A stretch of 49,455 nt of DNA from Cytidiella melzeri (GCA_022592445.1 JABYQR010000324.1:1-49455), one strand, 5' to 3'. Counted from the first letter of the stretch, positions 21,888-34,895 are shown. Numbers and translations: made by a program. The notes: a model not told the origin generated them from the sequence alone.

Positions 21888-23966
21888 TCAACCTTGTAAG
21901 TACATTTTGTAAACAGAGTTCTCCGTTTCCTCTACGTAAGGATAGCCGAGACTGCGCAAGAAGTCGTCGAACTCATTCGTGTCGTCAGGTGGTACCTGTA
22001 TTCCTGCAAGAACCTTTCCAAGGTCTTGTTTGTAGGGTAGAAGTCATGTCAGGTGATACAACCCGGTCACGCAGAACATGTTTGACATACCTGCACCTTG
22101 GTCCCGGTAGTGAAACAACGAAATGTTCCAGCCTGAGCGTATACCCTCCAGAAATCGGCGGAGGGCACCTGGCCGTTCAGGGAATTCTGCACGTGAAACA
22201 GTCATTTACCACGCAATGTGAAGTGTATCGCAGCTTACCAAACCGGAAAACCCGCTCGTTGGGTACTTTACTGCGACCACCGATCATGTATCGAGCGTGG
22301 CTTTTTGCGAGTTCGTCGTCGCTGATGTCGGAACCTTCCATGTGCAGCTTGTTTAGGTGAGATAGGACTTCTCCCACTTCTTGTGCCCTATTTGTCGTTC
22401 TAAGCTTGAACGACAGGAAGACTTGTGCACGCGTCGGGTCGTTGTATCGATAGATGAATTCCGTGGTGGCTCGTGGATGTATAACACCATGCAACGCAAT
22501 AAAGCTATGGATAGAGCATCGTTGACCTGTAATCCCAGCATGCGAGCGACAGCTTACATACCTGCCTGCCTGCTCGGGTATTTCGACACTAAGAAGTGCT
22601 TCGCGTCCTTCACCGAGCTCTGCTCGTTCTGCCACAAACCGCAGACGGTCAAAATTCATGTTGGCGCCACTTACCACAGCGACAAAACGCTTGTTCGCGC
22701 CGACGAGATTGTTTTGAACGATATGTCTCTTCAGACCAGCAAGAGCGAGAGCTCCAGCGGGCTCTGTTATGGATCTGGTCTCTTTATACGCAATAAGTAG
22801 GAGAACACACATTTACGATAAACTTCCTCACCTTCGAAAACATCTTTGATAGCAGCGCATATCTCATCTGTGTCCACTTTGACAATGCCGTCGATGAGCT
22901 CTTTGCACATACGGAAAGGTTCGGCACCGACAATCTTGACGGCTGTACCGTCACTAAAGGGGCCCACTTCGTTGAGCGTGATTCGTTCGCCCTTTTCTAA
23001 ACTTCTGTGCATCGCATCGCCATCGTGCGTTTCTACACCGATGATTTGTATCTGCGGATCACCGATGCGCTTCACGTACGCAGAGATCCCAGCGACGAGA
23101 CCTCCACCGCCAACAGCAGCGAAAATGCCGTCCAGCTTGTCTGCCTCTGGAATGTTTTTCAAGATTTCCATCCCGGCGGTGCCCTGGCCTGCGATGACCA
23201 AGGGATCATCGTACGGTGGGACGAACGTGAGACCGTAAACCTCCGCCAGACGGGCACACTCAGCCTTTGCCTCGTCAAAGTCATTCCCGTGTAATACGAC
23301 TTTGGCACCCAGACGTGAGACGTTACGGACTTTGATGGAAGGCGTGCCTTTGGGCATGACTATCGTGCACGGTATGTCCAATTTCTGGCCGGACAGAGCT
23401 ACCCCTTGGGCATGGTTTCCTGCCGGAGAACTGCATGAGACAAAAGAGGCTGATACTTGACTATGTACACACAATACGAACCGGCGCTGCAAGTCACTAC
23501 ACCCTTCCATCGCTCATCCTTAGGAATGTGCGCCATAAAATTGTACGCTCCCCTGATCTTGAAGCTGAAGACCTCTTGTAGATCCTCCCTCTTCAGCCAT
23601 ATCTCGTTCCCGAAGCGTGTGCTGAGACCTTCGCATCTGATCAAAGGGGTTTCCTTGACCAGATCGTACACCTTGGAGTTGAGAATGAGTCTTAAGTAGT
23701 CCGGCGTGCCATCAGGGAGGAGGTGGTGTTTGGCCAATCGTGGGTAGGTGAGAGGGTCAGGAGCATGGGATGAATACTCTAAAGTAGCAGAACTTGACAT
23801 GAGTTCCGACGTAGCCTGCTGAGATGAAGGGAGAAGCAAAGGTGCACCTTAACTTTTGGTACATTAGTGACTCACCAATACTCTAATTTTTTGCTGCTCG
23901 GATATCAATCACTGAATTCCGTCGTTTGAAGTTGAACAGCATTTGTCGAGTTCTCAATTGCAGCAT
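21888..23966 (-). CDS. ILV1: Threonine dehydratase, isoleucine pathway (mitochondrial)
   Basis: PLP enzyme converting threonine to 2-oxobutyrate, the first step of isoleucine synthesis, normally mitochondrial and inhibited by isoleucine. The catalytic part carries [33 protein letters not shown] (Schiff-base Lys in SFKIRGA), [29 protein letters not shown] and [23 protein letters not shown]-like regulatory repeats follow, and the end [13 protein letters not shown] is typical. The frame from the ATG at 23800 ([15 protein letters not shown]) lacks a targeting peptide. An upstream exon 23913-23966 encodes [18 protein letters not shown], basic like a mitochondrial presequence, and joins in phase across a 94-nt intron. 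I took 23966 as start with moderate confidence; 23800 is the alternative. Confidence 0.9.
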
Positions 23967-24350
23967 TATTGTCCTACAATGTAGCTGGCAACCTAGTAGT
24001 CGTGTAGTAGCCAGTGGAGGTCGTGCGCGTCGCGAGCGCCTGGTCAACTCGTACGCGATCATGTTCAACTTAACGTGCCTCTTGACATCGCACGCGCGGT
24101 GTGGATATGATGCGATATATGTGCATATGTACAGCATAAAGTCGACATGCTGTTAATCATGACGACGAGGATTACATTGAACGATGGATGTAGGATACGC
24201 CAACTGGAGGGGTAAAGCACAAGACAAAAACTAGCTGGAAATTGGTATTAACCATAAGTAAAGTTAAACGTGAGTGGGAGACCATGATAGGCAAGAAATA
24301 CAACAGACAATAGCAAAGCAAGCGGAGAAGTCCAAAACCCGACCAGAAAG
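23967..24350. other. Spacer between ILV1 start and the PHD gene stop
   Basis: 384 bp containing the ILV1 promoter and the 3' UTR of the neighbouring PHD-finger gene, both on the minus strand. No further gene is seen. Confidence 0.4.
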
Positions 24351-26560
24351 TCATGACGCCACTGCCACCGTTCGTCGTTCCCTCTCTTTGAACTTCGTTC
24401 CAGGACCAAAGCGTTCCTGGAAACTAATCAGCTCCTCCATAAGTTCCTCCATCATCTTCATGGTCGCGGATCCCGAGTCTGAGCTCAGACCATCCATCGA
24501 TGCTGAGAGCTGTCCGTTTAAACCCAACATTCGAATGTCTTGCGGCGACTCAGTTGTAAGACCAGTGAGAGTGACGGATGATGCGTTTGCTTTGTTCGGA
24601 CGAGAACCTTCGCCTTCCTGTACACTTGCGAGACGAGCGGCCCTTGCTTCTCGCAACGCGCGTTCTACCGCCTCTCTCCTCCGACCTCGCTCCATAGCAA
24701 TTGCTTGCTCCCTGCCGACCCACTCCACGAGTGAGCAAACACGCTTGTTCATATCCCCCACGCTCATTCGTTTACTGGGCCACTTGACTTTAACGCCTCT
24801 TTCTGTGGTGCGATCGGAGGCATCAGATCCGTTCGGCAGCCCACCGAACGCCCGCACTTCTAGCGGACGGGGAGTGTTCGTTGGCAGCATGGGTTCGAGG
24901 TGTGAGAGGTAGTCGGGAAGGTTCCATGACGTGAACAATGGCTGTTGAGAGACGGCATATGCGTGGGAATTATGGTACGCTCTCGAAGACGTGGCAGACG
25001 TGTTGTGCGATGTAGGCCCGTGTACGCCATTAGACTGTGTACGCCGCGACCCGTGGTCATGAGAGGCACTCGCTGTAGGACGGAGATGAGGAGGCATGCC
25101 ATGGAAGCTCCGAAAGATCAGCAGCACGCACCTTTAGAGCGACTGTTCATCTGCCGTCGTCCGGAAGCTGTACTTGCCGCTGAGTTCGAAGGCGATCACG
25201 TGAGTGACGTATCCTCATTATTGTTTCAAGGTGGCTCACCTTCATCGCCGTCCACCGACGCAATGTCCTGCAGATGCACCTGCGCCTTACGTGCCCCTCC
25301 TCTCCTAGCTCTCGCTCCGGTCATCTTTGTTGTAGTCGAAGGCGGCGGTGGAAGAGGCGGCTTGAAAGTAACAGGTGAGGCTTCAACAACCGCGTTCGCA
25401 CTAGTGATGTGTGTGCGATCCGACACAATAGACGCGGATCGCGTGCGCTTCGTGAATACACTAGGTCGATCATGTTAATAGCAGCATAGGGGTGAGCATA
25501 GGGAACTCACGCGTCGTCGTCAGGCCTCTTACGTTTCCTGCGACTCGCGCTGACAATCTCTGCTTCGATATGCGGCTCCGAATGGCCATTTGTTTCAGGG
25601 ATCAAAACGGTGAGTGCGGTGGGGGAGGTGGTGGCGGCAGACGCGGCGGCTTTCCCAGCGTCGGTCTCAGTAGCGGTCGACTCCCTGCGAGTTGTTTGTA
25701 GCTCCAACTCATATGCGGCATCTCTGCTGTTCATCGTGTTTCGTCTCTTCGGCAGCTGCTTCATATTCGTTGGGGAGTGCGCACTCTGGCTCGGGCTTTG
25801 GGAAAGGTGGCGGGCTGAAGCCGCAGAGTTCTGGCGTATGCGCCTTGCGTACTTCCTGGAATGAAGCAAGATATCGATATGAGTCCAAGGAAGAGGTGGT
25901 GGAATGCGTACAACAGTAGCTCGGCCCATGCTTCAGGTCGACACTTCTCACAAAAGTAATGCTTGGGCGCAACGTCAGGATTTGCAAAGTCCATACAATT
26001 CCCATGTTGCCAGGCGTGGCAAGTCTCGCATTGAACCATGAACTCGCCACCTTCCAAACCTTCTAAGCCTTGAGGAGTAGTAAGGCATGTCAGCCACGCA
26101 CGAAAAGCGGCAAAACGCGACTCGCACCTGCTTCCTCACAGATACATCGTGTAATACCTGATTCATCCTCTTCCTCTCCCTGGGGTTCTCCTTCCTCGAC
26201 AGAGACATCCACTTTCGCGGGATCTTCATCGAGAGGAATGTCGATGGTAAGAGTTGTCTTGTCCTTCTCCTTACCCTTTCGCTTGCCTCGACCATTCGTG
26301 GTGCCATTGACACCATTCTTGTGTATTTCCTCGAGCGTAAGGTCGACATCCTCGTTCTTGGTGCGTTTTGTTCTGTTGGAACTCCCGTTGGTTACTGGAA
26401 GTTGTCGTTGAGAACTGTCTTTGGATTTGGGGGCGGTTTCTGAGATAGGTGAGCCGGCAGGGGACTTGCTCATTGAATGCGAGGGCACCGACCGCCTGCC
26501 GGAACGTCTGCGCTCCTTCGGTGACGGTGGTGGACCCATCGTTGCTACGTGAGCCATCAT
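24351..26560 (-). CDS. PHD-finger protein, Cti6-like (Rpd3 deacetylase complex)
   Basis: Begins MMAHVATMGPPPSPKERRRS at 26560 (a second ATG follows directly), with a basic Ser-rich N-terminus, then an acidic stretch EEGEPQGEEEDESG. The PHD finger is ITRCICEE ... VQCETCHAWQHGNCMDF ... KHYFCEKCRPE, with the full Cys4-His-Cys3 set. It continues through Lys/Arg/Ser-rich exons (LHSRKYARRIRQNSAASARH, KRRNTMNSRDAAYE) and ends with a coiled helical part (EWVGREQAIAMERGRRREA, MKMMEELMEELISFQERFGP). This order (acidic, PHD, MNSRDAAYE-like helix) matches Cti6, a subunit of the Rpd3L histone deacetylase complex that reads H3K4me3. The family name is from memory of the arrangement; the PHD finger itself is certain. 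Confidence 0.85.
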
Positions 26561-27611
26561 AGCAAGTGCAAAGCGAGCACCGAGGGTACGGGGAGGATGG
26601 GAATGGGGGGAAAGCAGGGGAGGTTAGACTGAAGCAATTATCACGTTAATTCTACATTTGATAAGTAATTCGTGGTTTAGAATTTTGTGGGCGCTGATTC
26701 TGATAAGCGCACACAGCTCTCCCGTCTTGACTTTCATCTCACTCGGTCTCACTGTACTCACCAATTTACGGCGCAGGTCAGTATCTGAGTTGTCTCCTCT
26801 AAATTTGACCAGCTGCTATACGTCGCTTCTCAGATCCCGTTCAAGCATGCGGTGCTCCGCTGCAAGTTACACCGTCAACACATACACATGTCCGTAATCT
26901 ATGCGCTGAGTTCTGCACCTGCGAGGTCTTGATGAGCTTGGACTGGTTCATCGTCGATCCCGACCATATCACTGTAGCCCAAGGGTACAGGTGATCCTCA
27001 TTTTCTGCCACAGGTAAGGTGCACGAGAAAACTATGTCAAGACTGCGCTCGCCGTGTTACATGACCCTCTGTCGTCCAATGCTTGAATGACCACCGTCTG
27101 AGTAGGCACTTACTCCACGCTGCAACTTGCATTCTTGTGTCCTGTACACATCTCCTTTGGTACTTCTTCACCGGACCCTTGCGGTGCTCTCTGTCTTGCG
27201 GTTCTCGTGCCGTCCAGTATAGCCGGCACGCTTGAGCGCATCGCGCAGCACATTGTTCATGTTATTCGTCATTGGTTAATTGATCAAACTCATTGTGCGC
27301 CCCCCCGCAAGTTGGTGAACACTGCGTTGCCGCGAACGCTACGGTGATACATGTTAAATAGCAGACGAATGACTGACCCTCAGATCTCAGATCTCAGAGC
27401 TGAGCACAAGTTGAAATCTGAACGTTACTGATTGTTTAACTATCTGATAAGTACTTATCGCGTACTATAGTCATAACAATCAAGAATCGCACGCCCTCCT
27501 GAGTAGAGAATGAGCGTCTGATTACCTCTGCGACCTCACGTCACCACTACTCACCGACAACCTCTTGGTCGTTGCAGTCGCGAACGGGTACGACCCAAAC
27601 AAAGGTCTCTC
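26561..27611. promoter_or_regulatory. Long divergent promoter region
   Basis: 1050 bp between the divergent PHD-finger and VPS8 genes. Plus-strand frames such as 26658-26897 have no motif. 27380-27405 holds three copies of ATCTCAG. I see no RNA gene. It probably holds two promoters and leaders. Confidence 0.35.
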
Positions 27612-30600
27612 ATGAATGGGAAACAGCATGTTCAACAGGCATCATCTGCGAGTATTTCGGACTCATTGGTCTTCTCTGACATTGGCGGAGAGGATGCTGT
27701 CGAGGATGTCGGAGGCGACTATTCGACGCGTTTCGAGGAAGTCATGAGCGATGGAGAAGAGATCCAAGACGATTCAGTCTCAGCAGACGGAGAGGACGGA
27801 GACGAGGCTTTCTTTTATTCCGGCGTAGATTCTCAACCATCTGGGACATACCGCGAGCAGCTCCGAGACGTTCTTGGACCGGAGGGCGAAGATGACGAAC
27901 TAGACGAAGGAAAGGTGGAAAACTCTCTTGTTCATACTATTCAGCAGAATGAGATATACGAGGCGGCTATGGATGACGAGGCAAGGGTGCGTACTGCCAC
28001 GCGTACGAGGCCCATGTGCTTTACTGAAGTTTACGCAGCCTATGGACACGTCCTCCGACCAGTCTGTTGTATCCTCGCCTACATCACCAACGAGTCATAC
28101 GTTAACTCCGATGGTGGTTGTCTCTGGTTCACCAAGAGCTGAAGCGAGCTCTATGCGACCGTTTCTTCACCCTACCGTCTCTCGGCTACGGTCCACGACG
28201 CCACAAGCCTCCAGGTCACCTTCTGTTGGCAGTGTGGGAACCCTCAACTCGCAGCTAGGGATATCCACCCCAGCGTCACACTTTTCTGCGCTATCACCTA
28301 CTTCTTCCCAGTCCGACCTTCCCCAGGCGCATACTCAGCAGACCGCGCAGACCCCTACAGAGCGCGAAGTATTCCGCTGGTCGCAACTACTGAATATCAG
28401 CGATCTTATATACGGTAAGCACGCGCAGAAGGCTGCTGCAGTGCTTGGGACACCTGTCACGGGTTCGCCGACCGTGCTTGCTGCCAATGGCCTCATATGT
28501 ATAGGCACAGACACGGGACGAATTCTCGTATTTGATTTTAAACAGAACTTGAAATGCGTCTGCACTCCTCCAGGTAGGCATAAACGCTGCTGCCAAAAGA
28601 CGTGTACTGACAAAGGATGATCCAGATAAGTCGGTAGGGGCAGTCACTGCGCTCGCACTCTCGTATGATCACACCTATGTTGCGTCTGGCCATGTGTCCG
28701 GGCACATCCAACTCTTTGACGTGCAGAACCCCAAGACGCCAGCTCGTTTTGTGCCTCCAACAACCCTCGCCGTCGTCGCCTCTGGTAGGGAAGAAGGTCA
28801 TTTGGCTGGCTCTCGGATAGTCAGTGTGGGCTTCATCGCCGGGAGACATACTGCCCTTGTATCTGCAGACGACAGTGGCTTGGCATTTTATCACAGCTTG
28901 GGCAAAGTGTTGTTCGTAGACGCAACAGACACTTTGCGCATCTTAGGAAAGTACCCGGATGAAGATACTCGAGAGCCAGTGGACGAACCACCTGTTCCTG
29001 GGCTTAGTACCGTTCATCACACATTCCGACGTCGTAGAGTGCGCAAAGCACATACTATCTTATCAATGTCCCCATTACCACTCGGCCCTTCGCCTCATCC
29101 TACCGACAATTATCAACTCATTGCACTGCTGACTCCAGCAAAGTTGGTCGTAGTTGGTCTAAAACCAACGCCGAAGACATGGTACAGAGCTCACCGTGAA
29201 GTCGATGACGGACACGTAGCCAGGTTGCGATTCAAAGGTACACTCGCCTGGTTTCCTAGCATCGCATCTGGCACTGTCATCCAATCGACGCATCCACCGA
29301 ACGGCAAGGCTCGAACCTCTCAGCCTGACGGCATGCTGCCTATGCTTGCATACGGCTGGGGAAATGTTCTACATCTTTTACGCATCTCGGAAAGTAGGTT
29401 TATGCAAGACGTCAGGAATGCTAAGACAGGGAAAGTGACTAGCGTCGAGGTTGGACGGATTGTAATTCAAGAGGCGGGGAAATGGACTATAGGCGGAGAC
29501 GTGCTCGCGTTGCAGTGGTTGAACGTCAATGTGGGTTCGTTTGACTTGCTTACTGTCAATGATTGTACATATTCTGAGCGACTCTGAACAGCAAATCCTT
29601 GTGCTCACCTCTGTGACGTTGGAGGTATACGACGTGCATACAATTCGTTTGGTTGAGCATGTCTTGTTCGACGCTTGGACACTGATGTCGCCTCTGCTTG
29701 GACATACCATCAACGGCTCTGTCTCGTACACAGATGCTGTTAGTGAGGTTTCACACAGCATGCGCGTATACAAGGGCAAGATCTTTCTCCTGGTGAGTAG
29801 TCGTGCAACATGCGCACTATGTCTTCTTACTCGTTTTCAACAGGGGCAACACGAGGTTTTAGTTGGTACACTCCTCACCTGGGCCGATCGAGTGTTATCA
29901 TTCGTTGAGAATGGCGACTTCTTGAGCGCAATTGAGCTGACCCGCTCATATTACGTCGGAGAAGCACCTGGTAACCGAAACGGCCTGCCCAATAATCTAG
30001 AAGAGCTGCGCGAGGTTGTCGGCGACAAAATGCGCGACCTTATGGTTGCTTCCGCACGTTACGCATTCTCCGAAGACCGCATGACTGACGCCACCCATGC
30101 CACCCCAGACGGGCGAGGTGTTGATCGTACATCTTTGTTCGAACATCTCGTCGTAGCGTGCGCTCGTGCGTGTCAAGAGTTGGACGACTTCGATTTCTTA
30201 TTCGAAGACCTCTATTCATATTACGACGATCATGGTATATCGAAGATATTCCTGCAACAGCTGGAACCCTTTGTCGTCGATGGCAAGATCCATTATGTTC
30301 CACCTCGGCTCACGCAGAGGATAGTCCGTCTTCACCAGGAGAACAATCGGCCTGACCTAGCGGAACGCCTGATATGGCACATAGACCCTGATTGCTTGGA
30401 CATCAACCAGGCGATCTTACTATGTCAGCAGTACCAGTTGTACGACGCTCTCGTCTACGTCTACACCCGTGCCCTGAAGGATTATGTTGCCCCCATTGTT
30501 GAGCTCCTCACTTTGATGCGCAACTTGCAACGATATCGAAAAGCACGCGCTGAGGCCTCTCCCACATATCAGCTCCTGATCAACGAGTCAGCAATCGAGG

Positions 30601-32549
30601 GTACCGCGGTTAATGCCTATAAAATCTTCCCGTACCTCGCCAATGTTCTCACAGGCCTGACGTACCCCAGCGAGCAACCATTACCAGAGGACGAGGCTCT
30701 ATCGGCGAAGAATGACGTGTATACGTTCTTGTTCTTCGGTCGCTCGAGCGTGTGGCCGGAAGGAGAAGGTGGACAGTTGGTTCTGACATCAGACGAAGAA
30801 AATGGCGTGGAGCCCACCTATCCGTATGCTCGCCTCCTTGTCCGCTTTGACGCGGAAGCTTTCCTCCACACTCTGGATCTCGCTTTTGAAGATCATTACC
30901 TGAACGATGAGACACAAGGCATCAGTCGATTGGTCATCGTGAAGATACTCGTAGAAATTCTATCGACTCCGGACCTCCCGCAGTCTGACAGGACATTTAT
31001 CAATATTTTCATCGCTCGCAATGTCCCCAAATACCCTCAATTCATACAAATTGCGCCTAGTGTTCTCCACAGTATTCTCATTGGGCTTGCGGAAGATGGC
31101 GACGAGTCGACTCGCGAGGACCGTCAACTCGCTGCTGAGTTCCTGTTATCAGCTTATACTCCCCACGAGAGTGACCGTATAGTCGGTCTGTTCGAAACAG
31201 CTGGATTTTGGCGAATTCTTCGCACCTGGCATAGGAATGACCGCCAGTGGGCAGCCTTGATCAATGCATACCTGAACGACGCCGACTTAGGCACAACGGA
31301 GCTGTTCGATTCACTGAACGATGTCCTTAAAACTGCATCACGGGAAACAAAAGGTGACTTGCCACCGCACGTCGTAGACACTGTCAGCATATCTCTGTCG
31401 CTGTTGCTGCGAAACGGCGTCGCCAGTACCGCGGCTTTGATCGATAGGTACGTGCCCGCGTTGCACGAAGAAGCCTGGAAGACCTTGGAAAGTCGCCCCT
31501 CGGCCGATCAGCTTGTCTATCTTCGCGAATTGCTCGGATCGCCGCAGTCCTTCGACGAAGGCGACCCGTACGTGCATTACAATCGCAACGGCCCTTCAAA
31601 ACGCTTACCCCCGCATCTCCGTCAGACATATATTTCGCTTCTATGCGAGTTACGACCGTACTCTGTCACCACGGAACTCCGATATTTCTCACCGGACCTG
31701 CTGGACTGGAAGCAGGTTGTCGAGAGGTGTGAAGCACATGAGGCGTTCGACGCTGCAGTTTGGTCTCTCGACTGGCAAGGAGACACCCGCGCGGCTTTGT
31801 CCAAAGCAGACTCCTTTATCTCGCAGCTCGCATCCGATCTGTCGAGTTCATTGGCTTCCGCCGATGAGCGCACCGAGCGCTCCGTTGACCGCTGCCTCTC
31901 GCAGCTGGAGGCTGTCAAGTCAGCTGCGGTGGAGATTTGCCTTCAACGCTCGAAACTGAGCGAGCAACAGGAGGCTCTACCTCTCGAAGAGATCTGGTTC
32001 CAGCTCCTCAGCAGCCAGGTGAACTGTGTACACCACGTGGCAATTATTTTACCATCGGGCGAACCGCTGAGTCCGTTGGCAGAACGCGTGATGGGTTCAC
32101 TGCGATCGTCCATCCAGGAGACGTTCTCGGCGCTCATGTCAGCTAGTTCGTTCAAGGTGATATCATTCCCTCGCCTCTTCAAGCGACTGGTCGACGCTGG
32201 TCGTACCAACCACGTCTCCCAAGGCGCACAATATAACGAATTCAGGACGATCTTAACCGGGATGCTGGAGTCTTACCGATCAGACGGCGAAATGCTTATC
32301 ATCACCAAGCATCTTCTGGCTAAGGATCTGTTCGTGTCCGTCCAGGAACTATTCAAGGCTCGTTCTCGGGGGTGGGCTCCATCCAAAGGAATATGTGCTA
32401 CATGTAAACAGCGAGTATACAGCGCCGAGAAGTCACAGGCGGCAGAGATCGAGGGTGATCAGGAGACTGGAATCATCGTATCACGGACAGGAGCTATATA
32501 CCACAAGAAATGCTTACAATCGGAGGAGGCTACTAATGCTATACAGTAA
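27612..32549 (+). CDS. VPS8: CORVET subunit Vps8
   Basis: Vps8 is the Rab5-binding subunit of the CORVET tether, which acts in early endosome fusion. Five exons: 27612-27986, 28030-28573, 28626-29530, 29592-29792 and 29844-32549, 4731 nt, 1576 residues. An acidic N-terminus (FSDIGGEDAVEDVGGDYSTR) precedes a Ser/Pro linker and the beta-propeller (LAANGLICIGTDTGRILVFD, GAVTALALSYDHTYVASGHV, SGHIQLFDVQNPKTPARF). A long alpha-solenoid follows (SFVENGDFLSAIELTRSYYV, FLEQ-like LQQLEPFVVDGKIHYVPP, LVYVYTRALKDYVAP). The C-terminus has a zinc-binding RING-like end, GICATCKQRVYS and later HKKCLQ. The propeller, the solenoid and the degenerate RING order are typical. The protein is somewhat longer than yeast or human Vps8, partly due to the N-terminal linker. 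Confidence 0.93.
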
Positions 32550-32820
32550 AGTATTCAGCATATTGTATAATGCTAGACAGTAATTCTACCAAGACTCTAG
32601 TTACTTGAACAACCTATGGCGCACCCGTGTAGACGACAAAGGCAATGTCTTCCGCACGTGCCTATCTATTCGAATCGGAGCCAGAGTCGTGTCTTTCCGT
32701 ACGCATTGCAGTACCACGACCCCATGTTCCTGATCGTCTTCCCCAGTCCTCTCGTACACCCCATATATGCTCCTCACGCAGTCGCGGTGCTTCTGGACGC
32801 TGAAAAACCTGGACTGGGTC

Positions 32821-34325
32821 TTAGCTAACATGAGCAGCCTCTTCTGCGAAGTCTCTGATGGGCGAGCAGCCGCCAATGTATTCCATGATTGACTTGTCCT
32901 GTCGACACATTGCTGGTAATACTCGTCCGCTCCCATTTCCTGGCGGCATCTGGAAGAGGCGTCCACTGCTTATATGTTCCGTAGCTTTCGCTCGTCATCT
33001 CAATCAACCGGGAAAGTGCACGCTTGAAGGCGAACTGCTCGTCTTTTCCGGAGAAGATAGATAGTGTTTCCAGCGCAGTGGGCGAGTCGAAAGGGGTTTC
33101 AGCAGCGGTAGAGGGAGCTTCAGACATCCTAGGGGCGTCGTAGTGCGAAACGTTTGGCCGGTATAAGTCTCGAGTTTCGCCCACTGCTTCTGCAAGTATC
33201 ACGTCTATGTCGTCAACGACATCCGCCTTGGAGTGGTCCTCGGCGGCATCGGGAAAGAATAAGTGCTCTGGTTCGACCTCGGCAATGCAGACGGGTCCAC
33301 ATTTGGCTTCGTATAATGCGTCTATGAGAGATATGAACCTGGGCGCCTGGTTCTTGCTGCGATTGCAGTACCGGGGATAATTACTGTGGAAAAGGTAGAC
33401 GCTATTGTGATATAATCTGCGGGTCCGAGAGACTGAGGAGTGGTCGGTAAGATCAGGCACACCAGCATTATATGGACACACCTCTCCGCATAGTTCCTGA
33501 AAACTAAATTTGCAAACCTCTCTGGCACTCCATGGAACTTGGAGTGCCCGGCTGAACACCGATAATGTTCGAGATGAAGGTTCTATGTGGGAGCAAGGGT
33601 AGGTAAATCAAAAAAGGGGAATTCACAGTGAACCCATACGTTCGTTCCCAACAATGCTATGTAGGCGGCGGGAAAGCTCCCCCCTATTCTTTTGCGTACA
33701 CCAGGTCTTGTCCGACTTGCTTGACTCGGAAGCGCGAACTACTCTCCAATCAAGTTCGGTCTGGAGACTGACCACCGGACATTACTGAGTTGGGACGGCA
33801 TTGTACCACAGATCCACTAGGAAGCTCTTGCCAGAGCCTGGTGGGCCTGTTAGACGAAGGCCCTATTGCTAGATGAGTATGTACGTTTCAAGCTTTCCGC
33901 GGAGTGAGTAAACGTGCCTTGGGTGTTGTGAGGCCCGCCAAATCCTCCGCGTGGGTTTTTACCCTGACGAGCGCTTTCTGATCATTTTTGCATCAACCTC
34001 ATCTTCCGCTTGACGGGACCACCAAGGGTGATCAAAAGTGGAGACGTTTTTTGCACTGGAAGAATAGTGGGAGGTAAGGGCTGGAGAAACATAGTCTTTC
34101 AGTGCCTTATGCAGCCGCCTTAACTGAGTTCAAGGAGTCAGTTGTCGTTGCACTTGAACTGTAAGTCCTACTTACCTGCATTACCACTCGAATTTGATTG
34201 TCGTCAGACGTAATTCTCCCTAGTTCTACAAGACCTCCATACGATTGCAACAGATCAATTGACTGTAGAGCTGTACTTGGGCCCGAAGGACTCGTCGAAA
34301 GTGTCCGGAGTCCTCGCTTCAGCAC
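32821..34325 (-). pseudogene. Broken AFG1/LACE1-type mitochondrial AAA ATPase
   Basis: Pieces of an AFG1-like ATPase lie in order on the minus strand. From 34325: a presequence-like LKRGLRTLSTSPSGPSTAL, QSIDLLQSYGGLVELGRIT and NQIRVVMQ; after an intron, LRRLHKALKDYVSPALTSHY; in another frame KALVRVKTHAEDLAGLTTPK; then the Walker A exon GLRLTGPPGSGKSFLVDLWY with NAVPTQ. A stop (TAA) follows at once, and the sequence jumps to CPVVSLQTELDWR, so the Walker B and sensor segment is missing. Further on: RTLSVFSRALQVPWS, CKFSFQELCGE, LGPADYITIASTFSTVII, a frame change, then RFISLIDALYEAKCGPVC and DEQFAFKRALSRLIEMTS. The start codon position reads GTG. The intron before Walker A has a GC donor. AFG1 helps degrade misassembled mitochondrial proteins; this copy cannot. 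Confidence 0.85.
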
Positions 34326-34437
34326 ACCGGTCAAACCTGCTTTCCTAGCAAGATCAAATCCGCAGAGGCCAACCGCTGACTTTGGAGAGCAGGCAAACTT
34401 GATTCTTGGCATGTCGATGAGGATAATGTTGCGGCAT

Positions 34438-34837
34438 TCATCGAGAGTTGGTAGTCTGGGTGCTACTTCGTCGTAGTAGCGACACAACCACAGGCATTGC
34501 CAAATATGGCAGCTCAGCCTCCAGGGCGTAGACGCCGCCGCTTAGGCCTGAGAGTCTCGTGCGGATGAGTAAGACTAGCCAAACGTACCCTGACCGTTGC
34601 AAATATGATAAACCGCAGCTTGGACTCAAACTCTCCTGCACAAAGCTTGCTTACCAGCTTGAGGTAAGACTCATTGCAGGCATTGAATGCGGATTTTTTC
34701 TGACAGAATAGTACACTACCCAGTGTAATCCTCATCCCCTCATTGACTGCCCACAACGCTACTCCTGTGGCAGAAAGCAACCTGAAAAATGACGGATGCT
34801 CCTCCAGCAGCGATTGTGGTACAGTGCTTAGTCGCAT
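34438..34837 (-). CDS. Small hypothetical protein
   Basis: Begins MRLSTVPQSLLEEHPSFFRL at 34837, followed by LSATGVALWAVNEGMRITLG and SKLCAGEFESKLRFIIFATV. A GTACGT donor just after this and an acceptor near 34518 join it in frame to AELPYLAMPVVVSLLRRSS, stop at 34438, about 109 residues. Part is hydrophobic, but no clear membrane helix or known domain is visible. It shares a 58-bp promoter gap with the hydrolase at 34896 and sits just upstream of the broken ATPase on the same strand. It may itself be degraded. Not recognised. Confidence 0.4.
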
Positions 34838-34895
34838 AGTATACCCTCGAGCTTATTGAGATCTCCACCAGTTTCCAACCCCTGTTAGTCCCTCG

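Noticed and set aside
24274..24912. 212-codon plus-strand ORF
   Set aside because: Antisense of the last exon of the PHD-finger gene.
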